NCBI GenBank assembly: GCA_024413465.1
Contig: JAKSVU010000002.1
Location: 139,063 to 173,711 of the forward strand
Direction: 5' to 3'
DNA from: Alphaproteobacteria bacterium
Lineage (GTDB): Bacteria > Pseudomonadota > Alphaproteobacteria > CAAGCB01 > CAG-977
DNA: 34,649 nucleotides
Shown here: in pieces, positions 7,879 to 17,039 of the stretch
Numbering within the stretch: the first letter of the stretch is position 1
Layout of the letters: every line of letters starts with the position of its first letter
Program-made: the position numbers and the translations under genes
The notes under the pieces: model-generated
Told to the model about the DNA's origin: nothing
Seen by the model: only the letters and a program-made list of their open reading frames with translations
Databases searched by the model: none

Positions 7879-9129
7879 ATGATTTTTTCAGCTTTTGAAA
7901 GAATGCTGGCATTTCGGTATTTGCGAGCCCGTCGTAAAGAGGGGTTCGTTTCCGTTATTGCAGCCTTTTCTTTTTTGGGAATTATGTTGGGTGTTGCAAC
8001 GCTGATTATTGTGATGTCTGTCATGAATGGTTTTCGCCAAGAATTGCTGTCACGCGTTTTAGGGCTAAATGGGCATTTGGGCATATATTCTTATCAGGGA
8101 ACAGTTTTAAACGGATATGACGAAATAGCTGATCATGTGTCTGAATTTAAGGGCGTAAAACTTGTTATGCCTTTGATTGAAGGACAAGTGATGGTGAGTT
8201 CTGTTCGAAGTGCTCAACCTGCAGTTATTCGTGGAATAAAACCAGAAGATTTTTTGAAAAGAGATATTTTAAAAACCAGTTTAACAACAGGAACAGTTGA
8301 TAGTTTTTCAGAACCAAGAACGATTTTGATTGGTGAAAAGTTGGCTCATAAATTGGGTGTTTATGCTGGTGAAGAAATTACTTTAATTTCTCCGAAAGGA
8401 AATGTGACTGCTTTCGGGACAATTCCAAGAATGCAATCATATACGGTTGGTGGTACTTTTTCCGTAGGTATGTATGAGTATGATGCTGGATTTATTTTTA
8501 TGTCCCTAGATGATGCTCAAAAATTTTTCAATATGGATGAAGGTATTACCAATTTGGAAGTATTTCTTGATCATGCTGATATGGTTAATAGTGTTCAAAA
8601 ACAAGTTCGTAATCAAATCGGTGATGGGTTCCGTGTTTATGATTGGCAACGTTCAAATGCGGCATTTTTCAATGCAATTCAAGTCGAAAGAAACGTGATG
8701 TTTTTGATTTTGACGCTGATTATTGTCGTTGCTGCTTTTAATATGATTTCAGGGCTGATTATGTTGGTTAAAGACAAAGGTCGTGATATTGCAGTTTTGC
8801 GAACAATGGGGGCCACAAAAGGAATGATTTTACGCATCTTTTTGATGAGTGGGGCTTCTATTGGGATAACAGGAACAATTTTTGGTGTGATTGTCGGATT
8901 AGTTTTCTGTGATAATATTGAAAATATCAGACAGTTTTTACAAAAATTAGCTGGGACAGATTTGTTTTCTGCGGAAGTTTATTTCTTGTCTAAGTTACCA
9001 GCAGAAGTAAATCCAACGGAAGTTGTCATGGTTGTCATTATGTCAATTTTGCTTTCATTTATTGCAACAATTTATCCATCTTGGCGTGCAGCAAGATTAG
9101 ATCCTGTGGAGGCTTTGCGTTATGAATAA
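7879..9129 (+). CDS. lolC: Lipoprotein-releasing ABC transporter permease (LolC/LolE/LolF type)
   Basis: Inner-membrane permease of the MacB/FtsX fold that extracts mature lipoproteins and hands them to LolA. It has 416 residues: a short cytoplasmic N-terminus (FERMLAFRYLRARRKEGFVS), TM1 (about 26-48), a large periplasmic domain (50-270), then three C-terminal segments (about 272-297, 318-345, 375-400). The ending YPSWRAARLDPVEALRYE is the family hallmark. Only one permease gene sits beside lolD, so the complex may contain a LolF-like homodimer instead of the enterobacterial LolC/LolE pair. An AGAGGA ribosome binding site precedes the ATG. The gene overlaps lolD by 8 bases, indicating translational coupling. 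Confidence 0.93.
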   Translation: MIFSAFERMLAFRYLRARRKEGFVSVIAAFSFLGIMLGVATLIIVMSVMNGFRQELLSRVLGLNGHLGIYSYQGTVLNGYDEIADHVSEFKGVKLVMPLIEGQVMVSSVRSAQPAVIRGIKPEDFLKRDILKTSLTTGTVDSFSEPRTILIGEKLAHKLGVYAGEEITLISPKGNVTAFGTIPRMQSYTVGGTFSVGMYEYDAGFIFMSLDDAQKFFNMDEGITNLEVFLDHADMVNSVQKQVRNQIGDGFRVYDWQRSNAAFFNAIQVERNVMFLILTLIIVVAAFNMISGLIMLVKDKGRDIAVLRTMGATKGMILRIFLMSGASIGITGTIFGVIVGLVFCDNIENIRQFLQKLAGTDLFSAEVYFLSKLPAEVNPTEVVMVVIMSILLSFIATIYPSWRAARLDPVEALRYE

Positions 9130-9871
9130 TATTACCTCAGCAGTCCCTGTTTTAGTTTTAAAAGATGTCCGTCGTAATTATATGCAAGGTAAAAGCGTTA
9201 TTGACGTTTTGCGTGGAATAGATTTGACAATTAATCATGCAGAAATGATTGCTTTGGTTGGTCCGTCTGGAGCAGGTAAATCTACTTTATTGCATATGGC
9301 TGGATTATTAGAATCTCCAGATGAAGGAGAAGTCATTTTAAGTGGTGCTCCTTGTGCAGATATGAATGATGATATGCGAACAAAAATGCGTCGTGAATAT
9401 TTAGGGTTCGTTTATCAAAATCACAATTTACAACCAGAATTTACAGCATTGGAAAACGTGATTATTCCACAAATGATTGCTGGAAAAAGAAAGCGTGAAG
9501 CTAAAGAATACGCAATGTTTTTGTTGGAAAAAATGGGATTAAAAGATCGCGTTAAACATTTACCAGCTCAGTTGTCTGGTGGTGAAGCCCAACGCGTTGC
9601 TATTGCAAGAGCTTTGGCAAATAAACCTCATTTATTATTGGCAGATGAACCAACGGGAAACTTGGATCCGATTACTTCTGAATCTGTTTTCGAATTTTTA
9701 ATGAATATCGTTCGTGAAACGGGGTTGTCAGCTTTAGTTGCAACACATAATCCAGAATTAGCAGAACGCATGGATCGTAAGATTACAATAAAAGATGGTA
9801 AGTTGGAAGAAATGGATACGTTGGGAATGAGTGGAAGAATAGCATTCAAACAACGTTTCATTGATGCTTAA
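9122..9871 (+). CDS. lolD: Lipoprotein-releasing system ATPase
   Basis: The ATP-hydrolysing subunit that powers lipoprotein release by the adjacent permease at the cytoplasmic face of the inner membrane. It has 249 residues. Walker A is GPSGAGKST (about 49-57), the Q-loop is in FVYQNHNLQPEFTALENV, the signature is LSGGEAQRVAIARAL and Walker B is LLLADEPTGNLD. The PEFTALENV and GNLD sequences are typical of the LolD/MacB/FtsE group. A tail of about 25 residues after the H-loop (ATHNPELAERMD) is slightly longer than in E. coli LolD (233). A good GTGGAGG site lies inside the lolC coding end. The order proS-lolC-lolD-dnaE is widespread in alphaproteobacteria, which supports LolD over a generic MacB-type ATPase. 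Confidence 0.95.
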   Translation: MNNITSAVPVLVLKDVRRNYMQGKSVIDVLRGIDLTINHAEMIALVGPSGAGKSTLLHMAGLLESPDEGEVILSGAPCADMNDDMRTKMRREYLGFVYQNHNLQPEFTALENVIIPQMIAGKRKREAKEYAMFLLEKMGLKDRVKHLPAQLSGGEAQRVAIARALANKPHLLLADEPTGNLDPITSESVFEFLMNIVRETGLSALVATHNPELAERMDRKITIKDGKLEEMDTLGMSGRIAFKQRFIDA

Positions 9872-9901
9872 ATGACCGTTTTTGGCATGAACTTGTTGTA
9901 G

Positions 9902-9922
9902 AATTGTTAAAGTTTAACAATT
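9902..9922. repeat. Perfect palindrome in the lolD-dnaE gap
   Basis: Arms of 10 bp (AATTGTTAAA, 9902-9911, and TTTAACAATT, 9913-9922) flank a single G, and two further T follow. It lies 16 bases upstream of the dnaE start. It could be an operator, or a weak AT-rich terminator ending the lolCD transcript. Confidence 0.5.
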
Positions 9923-9938
9923 TTATAGGATTTAAAGG

Positions 9939-12900
9939 ATGAGTGAAAACTTCAAATTTATTCATTTGCGTGTGCATAGTTGTTTTTCTTTATTAGAAGG
10001 TGCTGTAAAAATTTCACCTCTTGTCAATTTATGTAAAGAAATGAATATGCCTGCAGTGGCAATCACGGATACAAATAATTTATTTGGAGCAAAAGCGTTT
10101 ACAGAAGAATGTGAAAAAAATGGTATTCAACCGATTATCGGAACTCAGACTTGTATTGATATTGGAATTGAAGATCGGAAAAAATTATCGTTAAAAGAAA
10201 TAGAAAAGTGCTATTCAAATATTGTTTTATTGGCTCAAAATGAAGCAGGTTATAACAGTATTAGATTTCAGTCTTATAATGAATATATGGATCCAACCGA
10301 AGATAGAATTCCTCACGTTCCATATGAAAAATTATGTGAATATTCCGCAGGATTAATTTGTTTAACGGGAGGTGTGAACGGTCCAGTTGGAAAATATTTA
10401 CTTGCGGGAAAAAAAGAAAAAGCTGAGGAAGCATTACTTAAATTAAAAAAGGCATTTCCAGACAGACTTTATATGGAAATTCAACGACATGGAATGCCTG
10501 ATGAAGATAAAACGGAAGAAGATTTTATTGAATTAGCTTACAAACATGATGTTCCTTTGGTGGCAACAAATGAAGTGTTTTTTACTGATCCGGATATGTA
10601 TGAAGCCCATGATGCTTTGTTATGTATTCGTGATAAAACCTATATTGACGTTAAAGATAGATTCAGATTAAACAAAGAATATTATTTAAAATCACCAGAA
10701 GAAATGGTGAAATTGTTTGAAGATTTGCCAGAAGCTGTTCAAAATACAGTTTACATAGCGAAACGTTGTGGTTTTTCAGTTCAATCCAAGCCACCAGCTT
10801 TGCCTTTATATCCTTTCTGTGAAAAAATAGAAGGGGAAGAACAATCTGTTCGAAACGAAATTTACGATAAAATTCGTTGTTATTTTATTGAAGAAGCTGA
10901 AAAAAAAGGAAAACCTGAAGGGTGGGTTCAAGAACAATTAAATGCAAGAACAATGGGAGAATTGTTTGAAGCCTTGACTGTTCAAAAACGTGCTAGAGAG
11001 GGGTTAGAAGTTCGTTTACAAAATCACGTTTTTACGTCTGAAATGACAGAGGCGGATAAAGAGGGGGTTCGGAAAGTTTACTTTGAACGATTAGAATATG
11101 AATTGGGCGTGATTATCAGAATGAAGTTTTCAGGATACTTCTTAATCGTGTCTGACTTTATTTCTTGGTCTAAAAAACATGGTATCCCTGTTGGTCCTGG
11201 ACGTGGTTCTGGGGCGGGTTCTGCTGTAGCTTGGTCTTTGACAATTACTGATTTGGACCCAATTAAATTAAAATTATTGTTCGAACGTTTTTTAAATCCA
11301 GATCGTGTTAACATGCCTGATTTTGACGTTGATTTTTGTCAGACAAGACGTGGTGAAACAATTAAATATATGCAAAATACATACGGTGCAGATAAAGTTG
11401 CTCAAATTTTGGCAATTGGTAAAATGCAATCAAAATCCGTATTAAAAGACGTTGGTCGTGTCATGCAAGAAAATATGTTAGCTGACAGATTAGCTAAATT
11501 GTTTCCTGACAAAGATAAAGACGTTAAAAATTTAAAGATGGCGTACGATAAAGTTCCTGATTATGAAAAGGAAATTCGAGATAATCCTCAAGCAAAAATT
11601 TTGTGGGATTTAGCGACAAAATTGGAAGGTTTATACAGAAATGCTTCAACCCATGCAGCTGGTGTGGTTGTTGGACAAACTGCGTTAACAGATATTGTTC
11701 CAGTATTTCGCGATTTAAGTTCTGATTCAGAATGGCCTGTTACGCAATTTGATATGAAATATGTTGAAATGACAGGTTTAATTAAGTTCGACTTCTTGGG
11801 GTTGAAAACGCTGACTGTAATTAAAGATGCAGTCACAATGACGAATGAACGATTAGCTCGAGAAGGGAAGCCTTTATTAGAAATTGATAAAATTTCAGTT
11901 GAAGATCCAGATACTTTTGCTTTATTACAACGCGGTGAAACAGCAGGCGTGTTCCAATTGGAAAGTGAAGGAATGCGCAAGGTTTTACGTGATTTGGCTC
12001 CAACAAAATTTGAAGAAGTTATCGCTGTGATTTCTTTGTATCGTCCAGGACCTATGGATAATATTCCAATGTATATTGAATGTAAAAAAGGCAGACAAGA
12101 GCCGGACTATATGCATCCAATGTTGGAAGAAATCTTAAAAGAAACGTATGGAATTATGATTTACCAAGAACAGGTGATGCAGATTTCCAGAACGATGGGC
12201 GGTTATACCATGGGTGAAGCTGATCATTTGCGTAAAATCATGGGTAAAAAGAAGAAAGAAGAAATTCCAGCAGAACGCATTAAATTCGTTGATGGGGCTG
12301 TTAGCAATGGGGTTGATAAAGGGTTAGCAGAATTCATTTTTGATAAAATGGAAAAGTTTGCTTCTTACGGATTCAATAAATCTCATGCGGCTGCTTATGC
12401 TTTAGTAACATTCCAAACTGCTTTTTTGAAAGCACATCATCCTGTTGAATTTATGGCCTCCACAATGACGTATGATAGTGGTAATACGAAAAAATTGGAA
12501 GAATATAAAAATGATTTAAAGCGAATGAATATTCCTTTATTACCACCTAGTGTTAATAATTCAAAGATAGATTTTTCTGTTGAAAACGGAGCAGTTCGAT
12601 ATGCTTTGATTGCTGTCAAAGGTGCTGGTGAAGATAATTTAGCAGCAATTGTTAAAGAACGAGAAGAAAATGGTAAGTATAAATCAATTACAGATTTTAT
12701 TCGTCGTTTGGGATCAGAACATATTGATAAAAAAACTCTGGAAGCATTAATTAAAGCTGGAGCTTTTGATGAGCTAGAACCTAATCGTGGTATGCTGTTT
12801 GGTAATGTAGAAAATTTAATGAATAATGCCAAATTAGCAATGCAGGAAAAGAAAAGTTCACAAATTAGTTTGTTCGGTGACGTTGAAGCAAATAAACCGA

Positions 12901-13670
12901 TTATTTTAGCTAAAAAATCTGATTGGTATTTGGAAAAATTAGATAAGGAAAAAGAAGTTATCGGTTTTTATTTGTCTGCTCATCCATTAGATAAATATAA
13001 AAAATCGTTGAAATTGTTAAGAACAAAAACTTTTGAAGAAATTTCATCTATGTTGGAAACGGAAGAAACAACAGGGGCTGTTTATCCGAAAATTGCTTTT
13101 GTGATTACAGAAGACGTCAAAGCAAGATACAGCAAAAATAATAAACGGTTTGCTCGTTTATTAGTTTCTGATACAAGTGGTTCTTTCGATATTATGGTTT
13201 TCGAAAAAACGCTGAATCAATGTGAAGAGCTGTTAAAACCAGGTGTTCCTTTTTTGGCTCAAGTGAGGGCAGAACTTCAAGAAGATACTTTGAAGAAAAA
13301 AGAGGAAGTTTCTGTTGCCGTGGATGTTGATGATGAAAATTCTTCAGAATCTTCTGTGGAAGTTGAAAAACAGGAAAAGAAGAAAAAGGTATCCTTAATT
13401 TTAAATACAATCAAACCATTGGAAGAAGCAATATCTGGTTTAACTGATGGTTTGTTAATTTCTGTCAGTGATGAAAAAAGTGTTGAAAGCATATATGACA
13501 TTCTTTCAAAAGAACGTGGTGGTAGTACGCAAGTATGGATTATCGCAAAAATGGCAAACATTGATGTTGAAATTTCTTTGAAAAGGACGTTTACTATTAG
13601 TACGGAAGCAAAAATGAAATTGCGACAGCTTTTAGGTGTTGAATTAACGGAAATAACAAATGATGATTAA
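9939..13670 (+). CDS. dnaE: DNA polymerase III alpha subunit
   Basis: The replicative polymerase, of DnaE1 length (1243 residues). The N-terminal PHP domain begins at FIHLRVHSCFSLLEGA (about 5-20). The palm has the two catalytic aspartates in PDFDVDF (460-466, D461 and D463), and the third is in the IKFDFLGLKTLTVI block (about 617). Other family blocks are GRGSGAGSAVAWSL, RNASTHAAGVVVG, YRPGPMDNIP and GYTMGEADHLRKIMGKKK. The helix-hairpin-helix, clamp-binding and OB-fold regions follow from about 900. A charged, low-complexity linker (about 1125-1150, many Asp, Glu, Ser and Lys) sits in the C-terminal part. The start is chosen for the AGGA at 9927-9930. The 3' end overlaps the next gene by 11 bases. 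Confidence 0.97.
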   Translation: MSENFKFIHLRVHSCFSLLEGAVKISPLVNLCKEMNMPAVAITDTNNLFGAKAFTEECEKNGIQPIIGTQTCIDIGIEDRKKLSLKEIEKCYSNIVLLAQNEAGYNSIRFQSYNEYMDPTEDRIPHVPYEKLCEYSAGLICLTGGVNGPVGKYLLAGKKEKAEEALLKLKKAFPDRLYMEIQRHGMPDEDKTEEDFIELAYKHDVPLVATNEVFFTDPDMYEAHDALLCIRDKTYIDVKDRFRLNKEYYLKSPEEMVKLFEDLPEAVQNTVYIAKRCGFSVQSKPPALPLYPFCEKIEGEEQSVRNEIYDKIRCYFIEEAEKKGKPEGWVQEQLNARTMGELFEALTVQKRAREGLEVRLQNHVFTSEMTEADKEGVRKVYFERLEYELGVIIRMKFSGYFLIVSDFISWSKKHGIPVGPGRGSGAGSAVAWSLTITDLDPIKLKLLFERFLNPDRVNMPDFDVDFCQTRRGETIKYMQNTYGADKVAQILAIGKMQSKSVLKDVGRVMQENMLADRLAKLFPDKDKDVKNLKMAYDKVPDYEKEIRDNPQAKILWDLATKLEGLYRNASTHAAGVVVGQTALTDIVPVFRDLSSDSEWPVTQFDMKYVEMTGLIKFDFLGLKTLTVIKDAVTMTNERLAREGKPLLEIDKISVEDPDTFALLQRGETAGVFQLESEGMRKVLRDLAPTKFEEVIAVISLYRPGPMDNIPMYIECKKGRQEPDYMHPMLEEILKETYGIMIYQEQVMQISRTMGGYTMGEADHLRKIMGKKKKEEIPAERIKFVDGAVSNGVDKGLAEFIFDKMEKFASYGFNKSHAAAYALVTFQTAFLKAHHPVEFMASTMTYDSGNTKKLEEYKNDLKRMNIPLLPPSVNNSKIDFSVENGAVRYALIAVKGAGEDNLAAIVKEREENGKYKSITDFIRRLGSEHIDKKTLEALIKAGAFDELEPNRGMLFGNVENLMNNAKLAMQEKKSSQISLFGDVEANKPIILAKKSDWYLEKLDKEKEVIGFYLSAHPLDKYKKSLKLLRTKTFEEISSMLETEETTGAVYPKIAFVITEDVKARYSKNNKRFARLLVSDTSGSFDIMVFEKTLNQCEELLKPGVPFLAQVRAELQEDTLKKKEEVSVAVDVDDENSSESSVEVEKQEKKKKVSLILNTIKPLEEAISGLTDGLLISVSDEKSVESIYDILSKERGGSTQVWIIAKMANIDVEISLKRTFTISTEAKMKLRQLLGVELTEITNDD

Positions 13671-14412
13671 AAGATTTTCAGTACTAGAAATTTTAAAAGG
13701 CACTTTTTTATTTTTTTTCAATAAAAAAGTAATGAAGAATTTGTCTTTATCGTATTTGACGATGAGTGCTCTTTTTGCGTGTGTATGGAATTTTTTCCCA
13801 TTTATACAAGTGCATGAAAATCATACGTTAGAACTGAATATTATTTCAATAGGAATAATTCTTTCGTTAATTGGATATTTTTCAATGATGATAGTTAATC
13901 GGGTACAACAGTATATTTTCTTTGATAAAGAGATTTTGTATTCGTATTTTTATCGTCCTCAAAAAGATGATTTTAAGCTACTCATTTGTTTATTGAAAAT
14001 GTTCTGTGCAGGCATTATTTGTTCATATGTCTCAGTTGTTATATTTTCTTTATTAGGGCAAAAGTTTTTTAATATCTTACCTTTAACTTGGGTTGGAGTA
14101 ATAAAATATACAGCTATCTTTGTCCCATATTTTTTAATTTTACAATGTTATAGAATACCAGCATGCGTAGCAGGGGAACAAATAGGATTTTTTAGGGGAT
14201 TTAAAAAATCAAATCAGTTTGGGATGTTGTTATGCGTTGTTTATTTACTTATATCAATTTTTCCATTTATGATTGCATTTTTTTTATTTGCAAAAATTCA
14301 ATTGGGTGAATTTTTCAGTATAATTTTTGTTTCATTTGCTGGTTTTGTTTCAGTTCAAATACAAGCTACGTTTATGGGATATATGTATGCTATCTTAAAA
14401 GAAGGTAATTAG
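13660..14412 (+). CDS. Unrecognised polytopic membrane protein
   Basis: A 250-residue protein with about six hydrophobic segments (roughly 33-52, 60-81, 106-129, 138-161, 185-212 and 216-241) and a basic N-terminus (MMIKRFSVLEILKG). The conserved-looking loop before segment 5 (RIPACVAGEQIGFFRGFKKS) contains Pro, Cys and Gly-rich positions, reminiscent of small-membrane-protein families with an 'A..G....F.ga...s' pattern, but I cannot place it. No enzyme motif is visible. The ATG lies within the last codons of dnaE, so it is probably translated by coupling to dnaE. Codon use is very AT-rich, as expected for membrane residues such as Phe, Ile and Leu. A role linked to replication is not implied by the position. 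Confidence 0.75.
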   Translation: MMIKRFSVLEILKGTFLFFFNKKVMKNLSLSYLTMSALFACVWNFFPFIQVHENHTLELNIISIGIILSLIGYFSMMIVNRVQQYIFFDKEILYSYFYRPQKDDFKLLICLLKMFCAGIICSYVSVVIFSLLGQKFFNILPLTWVGVIKYTAIFVPYFLILQCYRIPACVAGEQIGFFRGFKKSNQFGMLLCVVYLLISIFPFMIAFFLFAKIQLGEFFSIIFVSFAGFVSVQIQATFMGYMYAILKEGN

Positions 14413-14459
14413 GTCTTTTATAAAATTTTGAATTAAATCAATTTAATTCTCTTTTTTAC

Positions 14460-14487
14460 TTGACAGATTGTTTTTTAAGTGTAAATT
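14460..14487 (+). promoter_or_regulatory. Candidate promoter for rpmG
   Basis: A perfect TTGACA (14460-14465), a 16-bp spacer and TAAATT (14482-14487) lie about 36 bases before the rpmG start. The -35 is consensus and the -10 is partial. Confidence 0.5.
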
Positions 14488-14523
14488 TTTCTTATATTTT
14501 ATTTTTGCAAAAGGGTGGTTATT

Positions 14524-14691
14524 ATGGCAAAGTCTGCAACAGTTCAAATTAAACTTGAAAGCACTGCCGGTACAGGTTACTTCTATACAACAAAGAAGAA
14601 TCCACGTACAAAAACGGAAAAATTAAATTTGAAAAAATATGATCCGAAGGCAAAAAAACACGTCATTTTTAAAGAAACAAAAATGCGTTAA
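14524..14691 (+). CDS. rpmG: 50S ribosomal protein L33 (bL33)
   Basis: A 55-residue basic ribosomal protein near the E site of the large subunit. The sequence starts [20 protein letters not shown] and continues with [20 protein letters not shown], the standard L33 pattern, and ends [10 protein letters not shown] (the family's VHKETK-like ending). The cysteine pairs of zinc-binding L33 are absent, so this is the C-minus, zinc-independent form usual in proteobacteria. The ATG follows an AAAGGGTGG ribosome binding site. It is flanked by its own promoter candidate and a terminator, so it is monocistronic. A position close to the topA/rnr cluster is common in alphaproteobacteria. Confidence 0.97.
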   Translation: MAKSATVQIKLESTAGTGYFYTTKKNPRTKTEKLNLKKYDPKAKKHVIFKETKMR

Positions 14692-14707
14692 TGCTTGATT
14701 GAATTCG

Positions 14708-14736
14708 AAAGAGCCCGATTATTTCGGGCTTTTTTT
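14708..14736 (+). terminator. Rho-independent terminator after rpmG
   Basis: The core stem AGCCCGA (14712-14718) pairs with TCGGGCT (14724-14730). A-T and G-T pairs extend it outward, the loop is TTATT, and a T7 run follows the core stem to 14736. It lies 17 bases after the rpmG stop and before the corrected rlmJ start, which shows that rlmJ does not begin upstream of it. Confidence 0.93.
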
Positions 14737-14751
14737 ATGGAGCTTTTTATC

Positions 14752-15507
14752 ATGTTATCTTATCAACATATTTATCATGCAGGAAATTTGGCTGATGTTC
14801 ATAAACATGCATCGTTGTCAGTTTTGTTTGAATTGTTAACCAAAAAAGATAAACCGTTATCATACATTGAAACTCATTCTGGACGAGGAGTGTATGATCT
14901 GTCTAGTGTCGAATCAGAAAAGACAAAAGAAGCTCAATTTGGAATAAAACAGATTAAGCTACCTGAAAATCATATCTATACGAAATTGATAAGCAGGATT
15001 CATGAAGAAATAGGAGAAAATATCTATCCGGGATCTCCTTTTATTGCAGAAGCACTACTTCGTCCGACGGATACGTTGCATTTAATGGAATTACATCCAA
15101 CGGAATATAAATATTTATACCAGTATATGCGTTATCCAAATACACATTTACACCATCGTGATGGGTTCGAAGGGGGATTGGGAATTTGTCCTCCAAATCC
15201 AGCAAGAGGAATGATTTTTATTGATCCAAGTTATGAAGTAAAAACAGAATATAAAACGGTTGGTGACTTTGCGATAAAATTACACAAAAAGTGGAATGTT
15301 GGAATTATCTGTATTTGGTATCCTATTTTGAAAGAAAATTATCATTTTGAATTGGTTGAAACATTAAAAACAATGAATAATTTTTATAAAAGCGAAGTTT
15401 ATTTTTCTAAACCAGCAACGGCTTTATTAGGGAGTGGATTAGCAATAATCAATACTCCATTTGGAGCTGATGAAGAATTAAATAAAATTAAAAAGTGGAA
15501 TTTTTAA
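14752..15507 (+). CDS. rlmJ: 23S rRNA (adenine-2030-N6)-methyltransferase
   Basis: An S-adenosylmethionine-dependent enzyme that methylates N6 of A2030 in 23S rRNA. The start is set at 14752, giving MLSYQHIYHAGNLADVHKH, which matches the family opening MLSYRHSFHAGNHADVLKH. GGAG at 14739-14742 stands 9 bases upstream. An in-frame ATG at 14695 would place the rpmG terminator inside the gene and is rejected. The protein is 251 residues, somewhat shorter than E. coli RlmJ (280). The catalytic motif is DPSYE (158-162) in place of the more usual DPPYE. Other family marks are SYIETHSGRGVYDL, YPGSPFIAEALLRPTD and HHRDGFEGG. The 3' end overlaps the convergent S41 peptidase by 4 bases. Confidence 0.95.
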   Translation: MLSYQHIYHAGNLADVHKHASLSVLFELLTKKDKPLSYIETHSGRGVYDLSSVESEKTKEAQFGIKQIKLPENHIYTKLISRIHEEIGENIYPGSPFIAEALLRPTDTLHLMELHPTEYKYLYQYMRYPNTHLHHRDGFEGGLGICPPNPARGMIFIDPSYEVKTEYKTVGDFAIKLHKKWNVGIICIWYPILKENYHFELVETLKTMNNFYKSEVYFSKPATALLGSGLAIINTPFGADEELNKIKKWNF

Positions 15508-17039
15508 TTTTCTTCAGCTTGTTTTTGCTGATATTCAGAAAAATCTTTTTTGATATAAAATTCGATAATTGAAAGAGCTGATTCATACAATTTAGGATCT
15601 TTTAAAATACGAACGGCAATATCGTCATCTAATGAATTGTCTTTTCGTATTTGTTTTGGGCAATAGGATAAAAGTAATTTTTTGCGTTCTTCGTTTCCTT
15701 TTTGCCAGTTTACAATTCTGTTTACTGTAGCGATATCTTCATCAGATTTTTTCATAGTTGACGTACAAACGTTAGGATATAATCCGTATTTTTGGGGGCT
15801 ATATCCTGATGGCAGTTGATAATTTGCTGTTGTAACAGATAATTTTCCTTCGTTTAAAATATCATCTACACTCTGTAAAACGCCTTTTCCGTAAGTTGGC
15901 GTTCCAATAACAACTGCGTGTCTGTATTCTTGTAAAACGCCTGCAAAATATTCAGCACTGGAAGCCGTTTTTGCGTCAACTAAAATGACGATTGGAAAAC
16001 GATATTTCCTTTTTTTAATTGTTGAAGTGAAAGATTGGGTATCTGTTCTGCTGACAGTTTTTATCATTTGAAAATAAGGAGGAAGTAAAATATTTGCTGA
16101 TAATACGGCTTGTTTTAATAAGCCTCCCATATTTCCACGTAAATCTATAATAAGTCCTTCAGCTTTTTTTTGTCTTGCTTGATTTAAAGAAAAACGAAGT
16201 GTATTTTCAGTTTTTGATGAAAAAGAAGTAATCTTGATTGTCATTAGATTTGTTTTTAAATCATAAAAATAGCTAACAGGAGCCTCTTTTACAGGAAAAC
16301 GCTGAATTGTAATCGCATTATTTTTCCCATCTTGACGAACAACCATGGAAACAGTAGTACCTTCTTCATCACGTAAAGCATTTACAATTTCAGCAGAAGT
16401 CATGTTTAAAACTTCTTTGCCATCAATTGATTTTATCCGATCTAAGACGGATAAAGAGCTTTGTGCTGCAGGTGAATCTGGTAAAATTTCTGTGATTTCA
16501 AGATATTTTCCAATTTTTCTGTACCTAATTCCGATACTTGCTGGATTTTTTAAATCTTTTAGTTCAACTGGATCTGCTGGAGTGTAATGTGAATAAGCGT
16601 CAATTTTGGATAGATATGAATTAATGAAGTTATCTAATAAATCTGGGATAGGAAGTTTTTGAAGTTGTTTTGATAAAGGCCAAGTTTCTGCTGTTACCGC
16701 AGTTGTAATTCGTGCCCAATTATCACAATCATTTTCATCTGGAGCAGGAAAGGATTTTAAAATTCGTAAATCTGATAAAATCATCAATCTGTCTTTATCG
16801 ATAGCAAGTTTTACGGGATGATAAGCTTGAAGAGCTTCAATAGATTGTAAAGCTAATTGTTTTGCTGTTAATGGAGTAAGAGATTTTTGAGTTGTTATTT
16901 GACAAGCTTTTGATAAGGCTGAAAAAATGCGAACAGTTGGGACATTTGCATTTGAAGCAACAGTCTCCCACCAAGCTGGAGAAGGATTTGATGCATGAGC
17001 TAAAAAAGGAAATAAAGCAAATGCTAGAAATAATTTCAT
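15504..17039 (-). CDS. S41 family carboxy-terminal processing protease (PDZ-containing)
   Basis: An exported serine protease of 511 residues with signal peptide MKLFLAFALFPFLAHA (1-16). A PDZ domain (about 165-240) carries SIGIRYRKIGKYLEITEILPDSPA, shown here as 'IGIRYR' and 'ILPDSPA', then LDRIKSIDGKEVL. The S41 catalytic domain follows, with LIIDLRGNMGGLLKQA (296-311). The catalytic serine is S360 in KTASSAEY and the lysine K385 in PTYGKG. Their spacing of 25 residues equals that of E. coli Prc (S452/K477). CtpA-type enzymes trim periplasmic or lipoprotein substrates and peptidoglycan hydrolases. The N-terminal region (about 20-150) is longer than a minimal CtpA and of unknown role. It overlaps rnr by 4 bases and ends the minus-strand cluster. 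Confidence 0.92.
   Translation of the reverse strand: MKLFLAFALFPFLAHASNPSPAWWETVASNANVPTVRIFSALSKACQITTQKSLTPLTAKQLALQSIEALQAYHPVKLAIDKDRLMILSDLRILKSFPAPDENDCDNWARITTAVTAETWPLSKQLQKLPIPDLLDNFINSYLSKIDAYSHYTPADPVELKDLKNPASIGIRYRKIGKYLEITEILPDSPAAQSSLSVLDRIKSIDGKEVLNMTSAEIVNALRDEEGTTVSMVVRQDGKNNAITIQRFPVKEAPVSYFYDLKTNLMTIKITSFSSKTENTLRFSLNQARQKKAEGLIIDLRGNMGGLLKQAVLSANILLPPYFQMIKTVSRTDTQSFTSTIKKRKYRFPIVILVDAKTASSAEYFAGVLQEYRHAVVIGTPTYGKGVLQSVDDILNEGKLSVTTANYQLPSGYSPQKYGLYPNVCTSTMKKSDEDIATVNRIVNWQKGNEERKKLLLSYCPKQIRKDNSLDDDIAVRILKDPKLYESALSIIEFYIKKDFSEYQQKQAEEN

Noticed and set aside
14695-14751. N-terminal extension of rlmJ from the ATG at 14695
   Set aside because: It would place the rpmG terminator inside the gene; the family starts at MLSY (14752) with its own ribosome binding site.
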